The notes below the pieces were generated by a model, which worked only from the letters and a program-made list of their open reading frames with translations, did no database searches and had not been told where the DNA came from. A stretch of 64,000 nt of DNA from Ptychodera flava (taxonomy: Eukaryota > Hemichordata > Enteropneusta > Ptychoderidae): positions 137,001 through 201,000 of the forward strand of contig NW_027248290.1 in NCBI RefSeq assembly GCF_041260155.1, written 5' to 3'. Shown one piece after another: positions 1 through 11,091 of this stretch. The stretch's first letter is position 1. Each line of letters opens with the position of its first letter. A program made the translations under genes and the position numbers.

Positions 1-845
1 TGGGTGAACAAATAATTAAAATTGAATGAATAGTTTCAAAACCGTGATGTTTTAAGTAAAATATGCTGTGTTGGGTGCAGCGCCCCCTACCAGAGATTGA
101 GAAAGTCCAAGTTTCCGTAGGTGGTCGAATGATATAAAATTACGTTTTGAGAAAAACGCCGGGTGGTCGAATATAGAGAGTGGTCGAAGTGATTGGGTAA
201 ACACCACCATAAAAAACTGAAGTTTATTTCACTGATTCCATCGCTTATGCAAGGATACTCCGTATGAACAATAGTCAATGTAAATACGCACAACGTGAGT
301 GAGCGGAATATGCTCTATTGAAGGTGGTCCCCATGAAAGCTCCAAGGTTGGAACTTTTTCCAATGATTCAAATACATGTAGTAGAATGATGCCCTAAAAC
401 GCAACTTTCGGCACTATTTTTATCCGATTTTGTAAAAATTGTGCGAAAGTTATATAGGACGAAAATGCCTTTTCCGTCCGATGTAAGCAGCCACAAAGCT
501 ACCACACATGTAAAAATCATCCTTGATGAACTTCCCCTTCAAGGTAGAACGCGCCTCGAAGACTGATATCAACGGGTCAAGATTGGTGATATTTTTCTTC
601 TTGGGAGACGATACATGCGGGTGTTTCACAACGTAAACCACCGGACTTAATTCTTTACGTCTTGTACGGGTTTTAAAGTTAATCTCGTTTTTATTCCTCG
701 TTAAATACCCATGACATGATGTAGAGAGAGTATGAGAATTAACTTATGATCCGGTTTCAAGATTTAACTGTCAATTTTTTACACATTTTCTGACCTCTAA
801 TTTCAAGCGTGTCGAGCTTCAAAAATGAAAGCCATTTCCTGTAAG
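1..845. other. No gene recognised
   Basis: Open frames here are short and resemble no family I know. Seen only: a short motif (ggtggtcgaa) recurring between 120 and 190, and a run of T-rich sequence near 775. Confidence 0.4.
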
Positions 846-1395
846 TCAGACATGGATAAATAATTCGTAGACCCTCTTTTGGACCCTTTCAATAGCTGAT
901 CTATTCTTTTCTGTACGACTACCTTGCCAAACAATGCCGGCATATTCAAAGTTGAACCTAACCAATGATATGTAAATTTGTTTGAGTTCATGAGCTGCTG
1001 CACCAAATCTAGACAAGACACGGAGAATATGCAGCCTTTGTGAGGCCTTTTTGACCATTTCATCAATATGATTGTCCCATTTAAGCTTATCATTTATGAT
1101 TAAACCAAGACATTTAAAGTTGTCGTCAATATCAAGGACACAGATTCCTAGTCTCACGATAAATCTGAAAAGACTGTTTTGTGAAATAGCCTCATTTCTT
1201 TACACTTTTTTTTCGATTTCATATTATTTACTAAGGCCCATTGGTCAATATTTGATAATGTTGTGTTTGCATCTGTGAATGACTGGGAGTACTGGAATGA
1301 AAGCATTCTGACAAAGTAGTGTCATCCATGAAAATGGACTTTGATCCCTGAAGACAATCAGGAATACATTAATCCTAATGTTTATATCAACCCCT
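846..1395 (-). pseudogene. Non-LTR retrotransposon (LINE) reverse transcriptase remnant
   Basis: Reading leftward, a FMDDTTL segment (the aspartate pair is encoded at 1321-1326) matches the F/Y-x-DD catalytic box of LINE reverse transcriptases. It is followed by stops and, from 1157 down to 846, an open stretch of 103 codons with the thumb and connection signature of CR1/Jockey-type elements: LGLIINDKLKWDNHI, then LHILRVLSRFG, an FEYAGIVWQ block and an AIERVQKRVYELF ending. This is only the 3' part of an ORF2. The frame changes between the DD box and the thumb, so the copy is dead. No host neighbour depends on it. The superfamily is clear from motif order; the clade (CR1, Jockey or related) is inference. 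Confidence 0.75.
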
Positions 1396-1556
1396 TAACT
1401 GGAGTATTTAAAGTATTTTCTATATTTTATATAAATATTTAAAAAACTGTGTTGTACATTTTGACGTTTTGTATATATTGTGCACTCATTCTATTTGACC
1501 TTTGGGTCACAAATTGAGTATGAATAAACCATAATAAAATAAAATAAAAAAAAGTA
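1396..1556 (+). mobile_element. 3' tail of a LINE, plus orientation
   Basis: An AT-rich 3'-UTR-like stretch ends in a simple tail of repeated TAAAA units (about 1532-1556), the usual end of a target-primed retrotransposon. It points opposite to the adjacent reverse-transcriptase remnant, so the two belong to different insertions or to one inverted copy. Confidence 0.5.
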
Positions 1557-1913
1557 TTCGGACTCTCAAATTCTACGTTCTTTTTTTATCCACCACTTGT
1601 GGGGCCTCATTTAAGGAAGAACAACTTCACAGTCGATCGATGAGTAACAAATGAACCAGACCTATGAAGTAAGTAGATCGCGATTTTGGATAATGTACAT
1701 CGTTGCGCTTATCAAAAGACGGCCGAAGTTTCCTGACAACTGGTGATCATAGGCCAATTGGAACATTTAGCCATCGGCAGTGGAACTCGCCCACGGAGTT
1801 CGCGTTAGTGACACGGAATAGATGGCCTCGAAGTAGGATAGTCGCTGATACAGTTTAACATTCAATGTTTCAAGTGTGAATTTCACGCATTTTGTGGTCA
1901 AGTGCAGAAAAAT

Positions 1914-2047
1914 AATCTCACACACCAGGACCTGGGATCAGATTTCTCACACTAGTTGGGGATATATTTTGTGGCGGCTCGTGTGACACACAATATCCCC
2001 AACAAGTGTTAAAAATCTGATCCCGCAGGTCCTTGGTATGTAAGATT
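1914..2047. repeat. Foldback (MITE-like) hairpin, 134 bp
   Basis: The left arm (1914-1968) and right arm (1990-2047) are near-perfect reverse complements that include CAGGACCTG, GATCAGATTT and TTGGGGATAT. The loop is about 20 bases. The shape is that of a short non-autonomous foldback element; no target duplication could be fixed. Confidence 0.7.
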
Positions 2048-3268
2048 CTATTAATCTACTTATTTCAAAACTTTGCTGCATACTTATTTAAACGGGAGCT
2101 TTAGGGAGCTCGATCTTGATCTCATGTGTACAATGAAATCTTACCGTATCGTGTTCTCCTGGGACGATGTTAATAGCTTTCGATTAACCTTGTGGTAACT
2201 GCCCAACAAAAGGTAGGAATAAAGTTACTGAAGGGCAGATTACCAGACGTACCACTCCCAACTAAGGTAAAAAACGGAAGTGAAACATTTGTGACTTGCA
2301 TTGTTTGCAAAATCCAAAGTCACATACTTAATGAATATACACAGTAAAATAGCAACATCAGAATGATCATAATTTCAACATCCGTAATGACATGATCTCA
2401 TTTTTAAATAAGGCGACTTTCTGTCTTTGGTCTACTTAATTGATATTCACTTATAGCAGAGTTGCGAATGTATCTCCTTTAGACTCCAAGGTAAAAGGTG
2501 AAAAATAACTGCGTTCGTTTTCAGTTACCACTGTTATAGGCCAGCTGACTTGGATTGTCGAGCTACGCTCTTTAATCCCTAGAAACACTCCGTCGTATTT
2601 AAATACCGTGTTATTTTTCATTCTTAAAATTTGATAATTATAAAATTGCTATGAACGTGGAAAACCTACACGGTTGATTTACCTCTTTATATATTAGTTT
2701 GCACTATCAAAAAACGTTGCAAAATATTACAAGTTAGTACTAAAAAGATCAAACCGTAAGGTAGAACAAATAAAAGGGTGTAAATTATTATGGTCAATAC
2801 CTTAACAGACTTTGCTTGTTAGCCATCGGAGTTTCAAACAATACATTTCAATATCTTCAAAACATTAACAACAGACGTTTTTTATACAATAATAGCATTG
2901 CCAGCACGATTTCCAATGTTCAAAAATAAATGTCCTACCTATCACAGATGCATGATAATATAGTAAGAAAATGGCACTTATTCAATGAAAAGATACGTGC
3001 TTCAGAGATCTCCTATCCAAACTTTGCAAGGGTTGATTTAACTTTCAAGTATTTTATTGTATAAAATGAAGAGAATAAGAGCGAAAATTCATTCATTTTT
3101 CATCTATGTGTTATTGCCTTCTTTATCGTTCACAATAGATCGAGGAGGCAGTAACATACAACAATTTGATTACGCTTTGACTTATTCAGATGTAAGAAGA
3201 GAAGGTATAACAAAGTTAATACCAGTAATTTGGCCTTCGTTGGGGAAAGACAAGTAATATAAGCTCAC
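2048..3268. other. No gene recognised; AT-rich spacer
   Basis: No exon-like frame with believable splice sites and no repeat structure was noticed. It could be intron or flank of the minus-strand gene to its right. Confidence 0.4.
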
Positions 3269-3427
3269 CGTTTTGCCTTGTACATTGATTATAGTCCTGG
3301 AAATATATATCACGAATTGTATGGTCGACAGATATGATGCCATATCCAAGCAGAATGCCAGTGAAACACGACAAAACGGCCGCAAACACTATGAAGAATA
3401 CCACCCTTATCCGATTCCATGCCGAGT
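3269..3427 (-). CDS. Exon encoding a transmembrane segment, unknown protein
   Basis: The acceptor is TATACTGCAG at 3428 and the donor GTGAGC ends at 3263. The 159-nt exon starts with 2 nt of a split codon and ends with 1 nt (phase 1 at both ends). It encodes about 52 residues: a basic lead (AWNRIR), then a roughly 24-residue hydrophobic helix (VVFFIVFAAVLSCFTGILLG plus YGII), then a polar tail with one cysteine. The basic lead suggests a cytosolic N-terminal side. Its phase matches the exons at 3788-3877 and 4926-5087 on the same strand, so it probably belongs to the same gene as a downstream exon. I do not recognise the family. Confidence 0.5.
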
Positions 3428-3787
3428 CTGCAGTATAGGATTTACATAATCAATTCTTAGAAAGTAAATGCGCCTAAGCATTATCTGAATTTCTGTTCCA
3501 TTGAAAAGAACATGTAGAATCAAACAAAATATTGTAACTGGGACAAACATTAGCAGTCAATTGAAACCACTGCCAAACATGCAGGATTATCACTTCCCTT
3601 GAATTACAGAAATGCTACCGATTTCGTCGGTAATTATTATATGAACTGCCGAGTGCCTTTAAGTGATTTTTTATAAAGCTCAGAAAATAATTAGGGACCT
3701 TTAAGGAAGCGTCAAATTCTCTTTAATATTTTAAGATACTTCCATGGCTCTGAAATAAATTAATAGTGTGCAGCCACAACCATATAC

Positions 3788-3877
3788 CTTTCGAGGCATT
3801 TGTCTGCGATCCTTTGTCCAATAAGTGAAGGGGACATTTCTTCAGTACCTCATCGCTGTCTGCAATTGATTCTCTGT
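3788..3877 (-). CDS. SQT-motif exon of a minus-strand gene
   Basis: A 90-nt exon lies between a strong acceptor (CTTCTTAACAG) and the donor GTATAT, again phase 1 at both ends. It encodes about 29 residues, with RESIADSDEVLKKCPLHLLD followed by KGSQTNASK. The ending parallels that of the exon at 4926-5087 (KESQTDFMK), at the same distance from the donor. K-x-S/T-Q-T is the known form of dynein-light-chain LC8 binding sites, which are often placed beside coiled coils; that function is only inferred here. A 30-residue exon alone cannot name a protein. Confidence 0.5.
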
Positions 3878-3879
3878 CT

Positions 3880-4340
3880 GTTAAGAAGATAAAATTTGCA
3901 TTTTGCTTGCGTTATTGAATCTGCATGAATGTAATTGTTATCTTTAAGGAAACGACATGCCTTCAAAATGAGACTGCATTATTGACATAAACTTCCTTGC
4001 AGAGTCTGCAGTACGAGACCTGCGAACAATCATCACATTCTCCTAAATGTTTTCATTTACTTTCGGTGACTCCGACATAAATTCATATAGTGATATTGCA
4101 ACAATATACATTTGGAGTTGCCTATTTCCAGTTCCCTGCAAGATAATTTAGGGGGAATTCCTGCAGTACTGCACGGCGTGTATGTTTACTGAAATCTTTA
4201 TTTAATGCTTTATATGTTAAGAAGACAAATGTTGTCATTTTGTCTTTGTAATTGATTTCATTATGAATATACCTTGCCCTCAATACCTCAAACGACACGC
4301 ATTCAAAATGAGGCTTCATTATTGAGATATAGTTCACAAA
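3880..4340 (-). pseudogene. Degenerate copy of the SQT exon within a local duplication
   Basis: Flanking sequence at 3885-3990 recurs at 4210-4335 (shared GTTAAGAAGA, TTCAAAATGAG, CATTATTGA blocks). The part corresponding to the exon at 3788-3877 falls at about 4125-4220, where minus-strand translation still shows AVLQEFPLNYL, aligning with EVLKKCPLHLL. The SQT motif is gone and a stop follows. This looks like an exon duplicated together with its intron flank and then lost. Confidence 0.45.
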
Positions 4341-4925
4341 ACCGGAATTATACACTTTTTTTCAAAAGGATCATATTGCCAACCATACAAACTCAGATCA
4401 GCTTCGAAAAAACTTCATTAAAAGCAAATCAAGCAAACAAAACCAAATTTATTAAATTCCTTGATTAATTCACTCATGATTTGTATATTCCTCTTAAACG
4501 TTGTTTAATACAGAAATAATTATAAGTGTTATAAATAAATAAATAAATACAGTAAATACAATAATTTTAAATAAAGAGAGATATTCTCTGATATTCAGAT
4601 GAACTGATTGCCGTAACCTGGATTTGCATTACGCACCAAATATAAAAAGTCGCTGTATAAAAGTGTGTTTGAAACGTCGTTACACAACGTAAAAGCCATA
4701 ACATGATTGTAAAGTAAGTTAACCGGTTGTCAAACGCATTTGTTGGCATTTTGGAATAAAATAAAAACATGTATCACCGTGGAGGGACGGTGCATGTATA
4801 TTAAGAATCACAACTGTACGATACTGTATCAAGTCAGATCATGTGCAAAGTTTCTGATGGCCTGTAGTTATTCTCGATATTTCAGCAGCTGCTGTAAAAT
4901 GTAATACTATTGTTAAACACTATAC
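4341..4925. other. Intronic-looking spacer
   Basis: AT-rich, with short AAAT repeats near 4535-4555. No exon was supported. It lies between two phase-matched minus-strand exons, so it is probably intron. Confidence 0.35.
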
Positions 4926-5087
4926 CTTTCATGAAATCTGTCTGCGACTCTTTATCACAATGACGACGATGTTTCACGAAGGCATCTCTTTCTTTGGAGA
5001 CTTTCAATAACTCTAAACCCATCATCTCTAATCGCTGTTTTAAGTCTCTGCATTCTCCCAGTAATAAGTCCATTGTGAGAGTGGTGC
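4926..5087 (-). CDS. Coiled-coil exon ending in a KESQTD motif
   Basis: A 162-nt exon, phase 1 at both ends, with acceptor ATGTAG and donor GTATAG. It encodes about 53 residues. A heptad-like helix (LLLGECRDLKQRLEMMGLEL then LKVSKERDAFVKH) is followed by a short cysteine-containing linker and KESQTDFMK at the splice junction. Leucines at a/d-like spacing suggest a coiled coil. The KESQTD end fits the LC8-type recognition pattern (inference) and is repeated at the end of the exon at 3788-3877. It is probably joined to the glycosyltransferase-like exon at 9785-11018, which also ends in phase 1, but the exons between are uncertain. Confidence 0.5.
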
Positions 5088-5646
5088 CTACATGTTTAAT
5101 GCAAATATATCACATTAATATTTGAATTATCGAGGTTTTTTTGGTAAAATATATTACAATTTGACCTCTGGATACCCTAAAGTCTGATTACGATAAGAAA
5201 ACAATTTTTACTGGGAATTTATAGAAAAATCGCAGGCGGTACTAGATTTTGTGTATCAGAACTACCTCTTTTTGTCTCTGTCTCTCTTTATGACATTCTG
5301 TACCTGTCTGTCGGTCTGATTCTAGCTGCGTGTCTGATTCTGTCTCAGTCTCTCCCTCTCTCTCATCAGAAACATTTTCATTAATATATATTAAGTATAC
5401 TCTGTACACACATACACACATCCAAAACCCTACAAACATACACACTTACCCACGCACTCAAGACCTCATGTTTTGTTTATGTGTGTGGTACTTTATATCA
5501 AGCTTACGTCCTCGATATGTGTCCTTATTCTCACCTAAGCGGGCACTCACACGCACGCTCTCTGGCTCATTAATCACTCCCGCAAATGCCCACACACGGT
5601 GATGGTGTACAAAGACCTTTGAGCTTAGCAGCGGTTCTTTTCTTCT
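5088..5646. other. Spacer with CT- and CA-rich low complexity
   Basis: TCTGTCTC/CTCTCTCTC runs at 5265-5370 and CACA-rich sequence at 5405-5455 and 5545-5600. No gene was seen. Confidence 0.45.
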
Positions 5647-5900
5647 TCAGATTATTTTTTCCTCATCATAAGAGGTACATAACATATGAGAATTTAAAAA
5701 TTTTATAACATTTTCGTTTGCGCGTATAAGAACTTCGGCGGCCTTGTCCTTTATGTGCTGCCTTATCATCACATCTCGTTGCAATGTTTTGAGACTTTTT
5801 ATGACTGACAGTATCTGTTTTGACAAACTTTCTTGATCTTGATACATATCCCAAGTAAATTTTCTCGCTTTGCTTATATCAGTGTCTTTATGACTATATC
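5647..5900 (-). CDS. Possible helical exon, unknown
   Basis: An open minus-strand stretch reads through TWDMYQDQESLSKQILSVIK, then SLKTLQRDVMIRQHIKDKAA and a further 30 residues to a stop at 5647. The composition is strongly helical and charged, like the coiled-coil exon at 4926-5087 that lies downstream in transcription. Clean splice sites were not found: a weak GTACCT donor would give phase 1, and the acceptor side is unclear. It may be a real exon of the same gene or a chance frame. Confidence 0.3.
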
Positions 5901-5929
5901 ATGATTCAGAGATCTCCGAGGCAGGACAA

Positions 5930-6029
5930 ATAGCATGTTGTGTTAGGCATTCAATATTTTGCCGTAGGTATTTAATATATTGTATTAGGCATTTAATATG
6001 TTGTCCTATGCATGTGCAATATTGTCCTA
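5930..6029. repeat. 22-bp minisatellite, left part
   Basis: Diverged copies of a unit of the form TAGGCATTTAATATGTTGTCC. The array resumes at 8985 after the transposon, so it is one array split by an insertion. Confidence 0.7.
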
Positions 6030-6796
6030 CACTGTAAAAATAGCGGACGCCAGACGCGTCTTTACGCGTTCAAAATGTAGATGTCGGTGTTCAAATTTGA
6101 ACGGCTAGTGTTCATATTGTTAACACTAGTGTTCATATTATTAACAATGATGTTCTAAACCTGAACACGTAGTGTTAACAACCATCTCCTTCAAGTGTTC
6201 AAAAACTCAGCATGACAGAAATTTTGCAATACTGTAAAACAATTAACAATCTTTAGTGTTTTTTACTTTACTATGGCTATATTAAATTTACTACTGCATC
6301 GCTGTTAGGCAAACGTACACGGATTTTGATGTAACGAATTTCCCACTAAGTGAAAAATATCTCCGGTCTAAAACTACTGAAAGCATGTTTTTTTCTAAAA
6401 TGAAAGTATACACAATAATTTTACAAGTTTATTACGGGTTGAAGTTTCGAAATTTGGAAAAGAAAATCAGATAACCACCATGAACGTTTAATGTTAACAT
6501 CGGCGTGCAAGAAGCGTTCTACTCCTAAACACTTGGTGTTTCAAGTTTGGTGCCTCTTCTTATCCCGTCATGCATCAAAACGGAAGTTGCGACATTTTTC
6601 TCGAAAACGCACGCTGAAGTCGTGATCGTGCGGCAGCAAGACCACAAAGGGTAAGTTTTCTCTCGAAAATAGTAAAAGGTGTTGAATTTTGAAGCATCTG
6701 TATTATTATCCTTTGAAATTATTTGTGTAGTACTTTGGAATAGCTAAAATACATGAAGAAACTTTTTTTTCTTTCAGTGGTTGTATACCATACACT

Positions 6797-6934
6797 AGTT
6801 GTGAATACGCAGCGGTGTTTTGGGCCATGGGGTATCGATCGCAGTCCGGTCAAGGGTCATCACCGCAGAACTGTGGCGATGACCCTTGACCCGAGCGCGA
6901 TAGATATGCCACACACCGCTGCGTAATCACAGCT
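6797..6934. repeat. Foldback element nested in the 2.96-kb transposon
   Basis: Two arms of about 60 bp, sharing CGCAGCGGTGT, TATCGATCGC-like and GGTCAAGGGTCATC blocks in inverted order around a loop near 6860-6870. Confidence 0.75.
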
Positions 6935-7198
6935 AACACATGTCTTTTAGTAATCACAATCGCATATAAAACATTAGTTAAACATCGCAGAGTGTACACT
7001 CTATTGTTTCAGCATATGAGAGTTGGCCTTTCTTTTACTTTTCATCAGTTGATGGCAAGAAGAAGCCAATATTTTTAACAGTATCGAAAGGAGGCACTGT
7101 ATGCCAAAGTCACCCCTTTTCCTTAACCTAAATAGGCCATCTTGTCTTTCATTTAAAGTCTCATGTCGCCATATTACCTATTGTTGCATTGTTTTCAG

Positions 7199-7281
7199 GA
7201 TGTGAAAAGTTGGATTTACCTGGTAATCGAAGAGTTATTACAGAAGCTGATGGTATAGATATTGAAGAAGATGAGTGTTGA
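7199..7281 (+). CDS. Exon-like open stretch inside the transposon, CIDE-N-like
   Basis: After a good acceptor (ATTGTTTTCAG) an open frame reads CEKLDLPGNRRVITEADGID followed by IEEDEC and a stop. The pattern (helix, basic loop, then acidic -DG-D-EED) resembles the end of ubiquitin-fold CIDE-N/PB1-type domains, where DG-x-x-x-D/E-E-E is typical. After the stop another frame stays open for about 28 codons, so a frameshift is possible. It may be a captured host exon or chance; the family call is tentative. Confidence 0.25.
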
Positions 7282-7390
7282 GGTAGCTGTCTGGGAACAA
7301 GGTCGTAAACTTCACTTCATCTCTAATGTAGATTCAAACTTCCGAGGGTCAGTAACTGAAATTTGATAAGTTTCTGTATCTTTGTTCTGA

Positions 7391-7698
7391 ATTTATCTAA
7401 GCTTTGGTAGAACGCTATGATCAACTAAATGTTACTGAGAATAAGCTTCCAAATACGTGTAGTCTCCTTTTTCAGATACAATGGTGGAATGAAGAATTAA
7501 AGCAGAAAGCGACTGGCAGTTCAGAGTGAAAAATGTACACACTGAATTTTCTGAAATTTTCACTCTGAATTTTCTGTCGCTTTCTGCTTCAATTCTTCAT
7601 TGCACCCTTGCATCTGATGAAGGACACGTCACGTCTTTGAAGGCTTATGCTCCAGTAACATTTAGTTGATCATAGCCTGCTACCAAATCTTAGATTAT
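7391..7698. repeat. Second nested foldback element, about 300 bp
   Basis: Outer arms 7391-7440 and 7645-7698 share CTATGATCAACTAAATGTTAC in inverted order. Inner arms near 7484-7550 and 7556-7605 share GAAGAATT-AAGCAGAAAGCGAC. The element forms one long imperfect hairpin. Confidence 0.75.
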
Positions 7699-7849
7699 TT
7701 TGTATTGTAGATCAACACGTCTTTTGTTCTCGATTTGTTACTGTTTTTAGCTTTGCTTTCAGCGACGCAGAGCTTATCTAATAGGTGAATGTAAGACATT
7801 GTCCTCAAATTTTTACATCGAAAGCTTTTCTTCAAAACGGCCGGTACAT

Positions 7850-8460
7850 TCCTTTAATATTTGGAGTACAGTTTCCAGAGATTACCCTAATCATATATGT
7901 TCAAATTATGGTGAAATACGCAAATTTGTATTTTTGAGGCGAAGTTGCTTTTTTGGCAAAATCCTCTTCTCTCTTACTGGTGGTTCGACGTCTTCAATAT
8001 TTGGTAAACATGTCCCTAAGAATGACCTTCGTAAAATTTGTGCTAGTTGTGATGAAATATTCAAATCTTTATTTTTCATGGCAATTTTTTTTCGTTTTTG
8101 GTCAAAAAATCTTTAAAAATCTTCTTCAAAACTACTTAATGAACAGCTTTGATATTTTTGACATAAATCTCTGCGGATAGCTTTTTCAGATTGTTCAAAT
8201 TATGCAGAAATATGCAAATTTGTATTTTTGAGACATAAAAGACATTTCAGACATTTTTAAGACATAGGGAATTATCAGAATGTGATATATTCAAGTTATG
8301 ATGAAATCTGCAAGTTTTTATTTTGGGGTCAATTTTTACCATTTTTGGACAAAAAATTTGTATCTTAAAAATTACCCGTCTGGTAGCTTTGATATTTGCT
8401 ACACATGTGTTTTGGGATGATCTCAATTTGAATGTCCAAATCATGTGAAATCTTCAATTG
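7850..8460. repeat. Diverged tandem repeat, period roughly 200 bp
   Basis: Units share CAAATTTGTATTTTTGAG, TTTTTGG-CAAAAAATC and AGCTTTGATATTTG-like blocks near 7915, 8210 and 8300. The 75- and 105-codon frames here are by-products of this repeat. Confidence 0.4.
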
Positions 8461-8984
8461 TGTATTTTTTGAAGTGTTTTCCTCTGATAAACTTTACAAA
8501 GTGGCCATGTTTATTTTCCAATTGTACTCTAAACAATTGTATTTTAGTCAACTAATTTTTGTAAATTTTTAGAATAAAATACTTATACTGAATATCAATG
8601 GTCCGTCATGTTATTTCCAGGCTTGAACATCCCCTAATGCCAAAAGTTAATGTGTTCACAAGTGCATATCATGTTTTCAATCCTTTAACACCTTATCGTT
8701 GACGGCGTCCATGCGTTCAAAAAGTGTTACAGCCCTTTGAACGCGTATTATGCGTTCAAATTTTTGAACACATTTCATGTGCAACGTGTGTTCAGATATG
8801 GAACACATGTGTTCAATATAATGTCTGATGAACACGTAGCGTTCGAAATCTGCACACGTCGTACAAAAATTGAACGTTGGTTGAACACGTAGTGTTAAAT
8901 TTCTGAACGTCTAGACGCGTTCAAAAGTTTTACAAAAAGGCGTTTTAATTGGTGTTCTATCATTAAACACTTAACTTTACAGTG

Positions 8985-9175
8985 TAGGCATTCAATATGT
9001 TGTGTTAGTCATTCAGTATGTTATCCTATGCATTTGATTTGTTGTCCTAGGTATTTACAATGTTATCCTGGATATTAAATATGCTGTGGTAGGCATTCCA
9101 TATGTTGTCGTAGGCATTTAATATGATATCCGTGGAATTTAATATATTGTCCTAGGCATTTACCGTATTGTCTCG
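8985..9175. repeat. 22-bp minisatellite, right part
   Basis: About eight diverged TAGGCATTTAATATGTTGTCC-type units continue directly from the transposon's right TA. Confidence 0.7.
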
Positions 9176-9784
9176 GTCACTGTCGGTATGTAGAAACTGT
9201 GATACTGCCGATAGGCAGTAGTAGGGCAGTAGCTGTGTTAAATTTGATGATTTCGATAACATTTTTGTTCATTTTATACAAATGCGTTTTGTTGAACCTT
9301 CTACTGCATGTTATTCAGCTTGTATATGAACTCTGCATTTGTATCCTTGACAGATGACATTCAGTCTGAACTTAAAGTGAATTATAACCCAATATTTACA
9401 AATTCAGTTTTTTAATGCTCGGACGTAAAAGTAAAACTGTCTAAATCACCTTCTGTTCCTACTACGTGTTCTACCATTGATTGTTTCCGACCTTTTTGGA
9501 CGTGAACATATAAAAATCACCCTAATGGTTACTTTCGAACTAAACTGTCTGTGTCTGCAATTTTCTTTTAGGCATCATCTTTTTTCTGTGTTCCCAGTGT
9601 TCTTTGCCTGTCCGATTATTTGATATTTCCCTTTTCCTGTCTGTCTGTTAGTCTGTCTCTGTCCCGCTCCTTTGCCTGCAATGTTGCATCTGATTTGACA
9701 ATGTAGAAACATATTCTCACGCTGATATCACACACGCTCACTTAGTTACTCGTGCTCTCATACGTCCGTGTCATGTATGCGTAC
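9176..9784. other. Spacer, no gene recognised
   Basis: Contains TCTGTC-rich low complexity at 9635-9665. It lies immediately downstream (minus sense) of the glycosyltransferase-like exon and is probably intron. Confidence 0.4.
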
Positions 9785-11018
9785 CTTTCTGCTCACAGGT
9801 ATTTATATCTTGCATATCAGTGGATAAAATTGTGATGAAAGCTTTATTGACGCTTTGTAGATCCCCGGCAACCTTTTCTATGATATGCTGTCTTATCTTT
9901 CTCGCACGTTCCAATGCTGTCGGATTATTCCGTATGGCGGAAATAATTCGTTTGGCCAACTCTGTTGGATCCCTGTCCATGTCTATGGCACATTCTCGTG
10001 CTTCGATTATGTCAATGTGTTCATTAACTATCTCGTGGCTTTGGGACCTTTGAGGGAAGACAACAGGTATCGCTGCGCTCATAGCTGCCATGGTGAGATT
10101 TGCATAACTCGTTGATGAAGGCGGAATTAATACAAGATGAGAAGAGAACAGCTCACGATTAAATTCCTCAGTAGTTTTAACGTACGTAGGCGTGATCTTC
10201 AATGCAGGGCTTCTCTGCAGCTTTTCCACGATTTCTTCCTCCTTACTTGGTGGTATTCCTATAATTTTCCACGCTGGTGGCGTTTCATCAAGTAGATCGA
10301 GATTTTCAGCGACTGTGTTTATGGCACTAATGATGACATCGAGTTTCTTTGGATCTGCAAATTCGTATTCTTGGACGATGGATAAAATTTGAATCTTTCG
10401 TGTTTAAGAATTGGTAGCGTTTCTGATATCGAGGGCAATAAATACTCCTTAAAAACCGTGGGAGAAAGCAGCTGTTGGAAAGAGTCAGGATAAAGTCGCT
10501 TATATCTTGCGTAAACTCTTTCTCCGAATGAAAATGAACACTTTGCATTCTTAAATTCATCTGACATGATTCGCTTTAGAAATTCCACTTCCTCCTTGTT
10601 GCAACTTACAATTAAAGGCGTTATGTCATCTTTATCAAAGACGTTGATCAGATAGCAAGGCGCCTCGGGAACACCTTACGTCGTGATTTTAATGGCAGCT
10701 TCTGAGGTGATGGCAGTGAAGCCAAACACAAATTTGACATTTGCTAATTCTTCTAATTCGGATAGTATATGTTGTGGACAACAACCAATCACGATGTGGC
10801 TCTCTAAATTTAATAAGCCTTTTTGTCGGGAGATGAAGTGTTACACCCAATTCTTCTTCGCTTCGCGTCTTCTTCTTCTGTTGCTTGTAGAGCTGTACAA
10901 TGGACAGATATTCCCATGTCCTGTAGTAGTCTGATCACTACATGAAGAGCATCGGTGATTCCTCCATGAATTGGATGGTCCCCATCGGTCAGTACGATTA
11001 CACCCTGTTTACATTTCT
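9785..11018 (-). pseudogene. Large exon with glycosyltransferase group-1-like domain, disrupted
   Basis: The acceptor is at 11019-11020 and the donor GTACGC ends at 9779; phase 1 at both ends. The reading runs from GVIVLTDGDHPIHGGITDAL (a dinucleotide-sugar-type N-lobe start) through a middle region to a C-terminal lobe with FADPKKLDVIISAINTVAEN, WKIIGIPPS, LVLIPPSSTSYANLTMAAMS, IPVVFPQRSQSHEIV and a final helix. This order (K-l-D-v-i-A, then S-x-x-E/N-x-x-x-M-A-A, then P-V-V) is that of GT-B glycosyltransferases. Breaks: frame changes near 10840, 10795 and 10385, and a TAA at about 10677 where tyrosine would be expected. The exon length is 1 nt off a multiple of three for its phases. It is a pseudogene, or an intact gene in error-prone assembly. 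Substrate unknown. Confidence 0.65.
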
Positions 11019-11091
11019 CTTCGAAACAAAAAAAGTAAATGACCATTGATATAATTTTCAAAAACAGTGTTATGTTGAAATGTTACTTTAC

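Larger units (their letters stand above)
6030..8984. mobile_element. 2.96-kb DNA transposon with CACTGTAAA ends and TA target duplication
   Basis: The left end reads CACTGTAAAA and the right end TTTACAGTG; both abut TA (6028-6029 and 8985-8986), and the flanks are the two halves of one minisatellite, so the borders are exact. Both sub-terminal regions (about 6060-6250 and 8690-8930) are packed with GTGTTC/GAACAC motifs, often as small palindromes, which resemble clustered transposase-binding repeats. No transposase frame was found, so it is non-autonomous. TA duplication fits Tc1/mariner-like mobilisation; CACTG ends also recall other superfamilies, so classification is open. It contains two further foldback elements and one exon-like open stretch. 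Confidence 0.7.

Noticed and set aside
6030..8984. Transib/RAG-type element because of the CACTGT ends
   Set aside because: The target duplication seen is TA, not 5 bp, and no RAG1-like frame is present.
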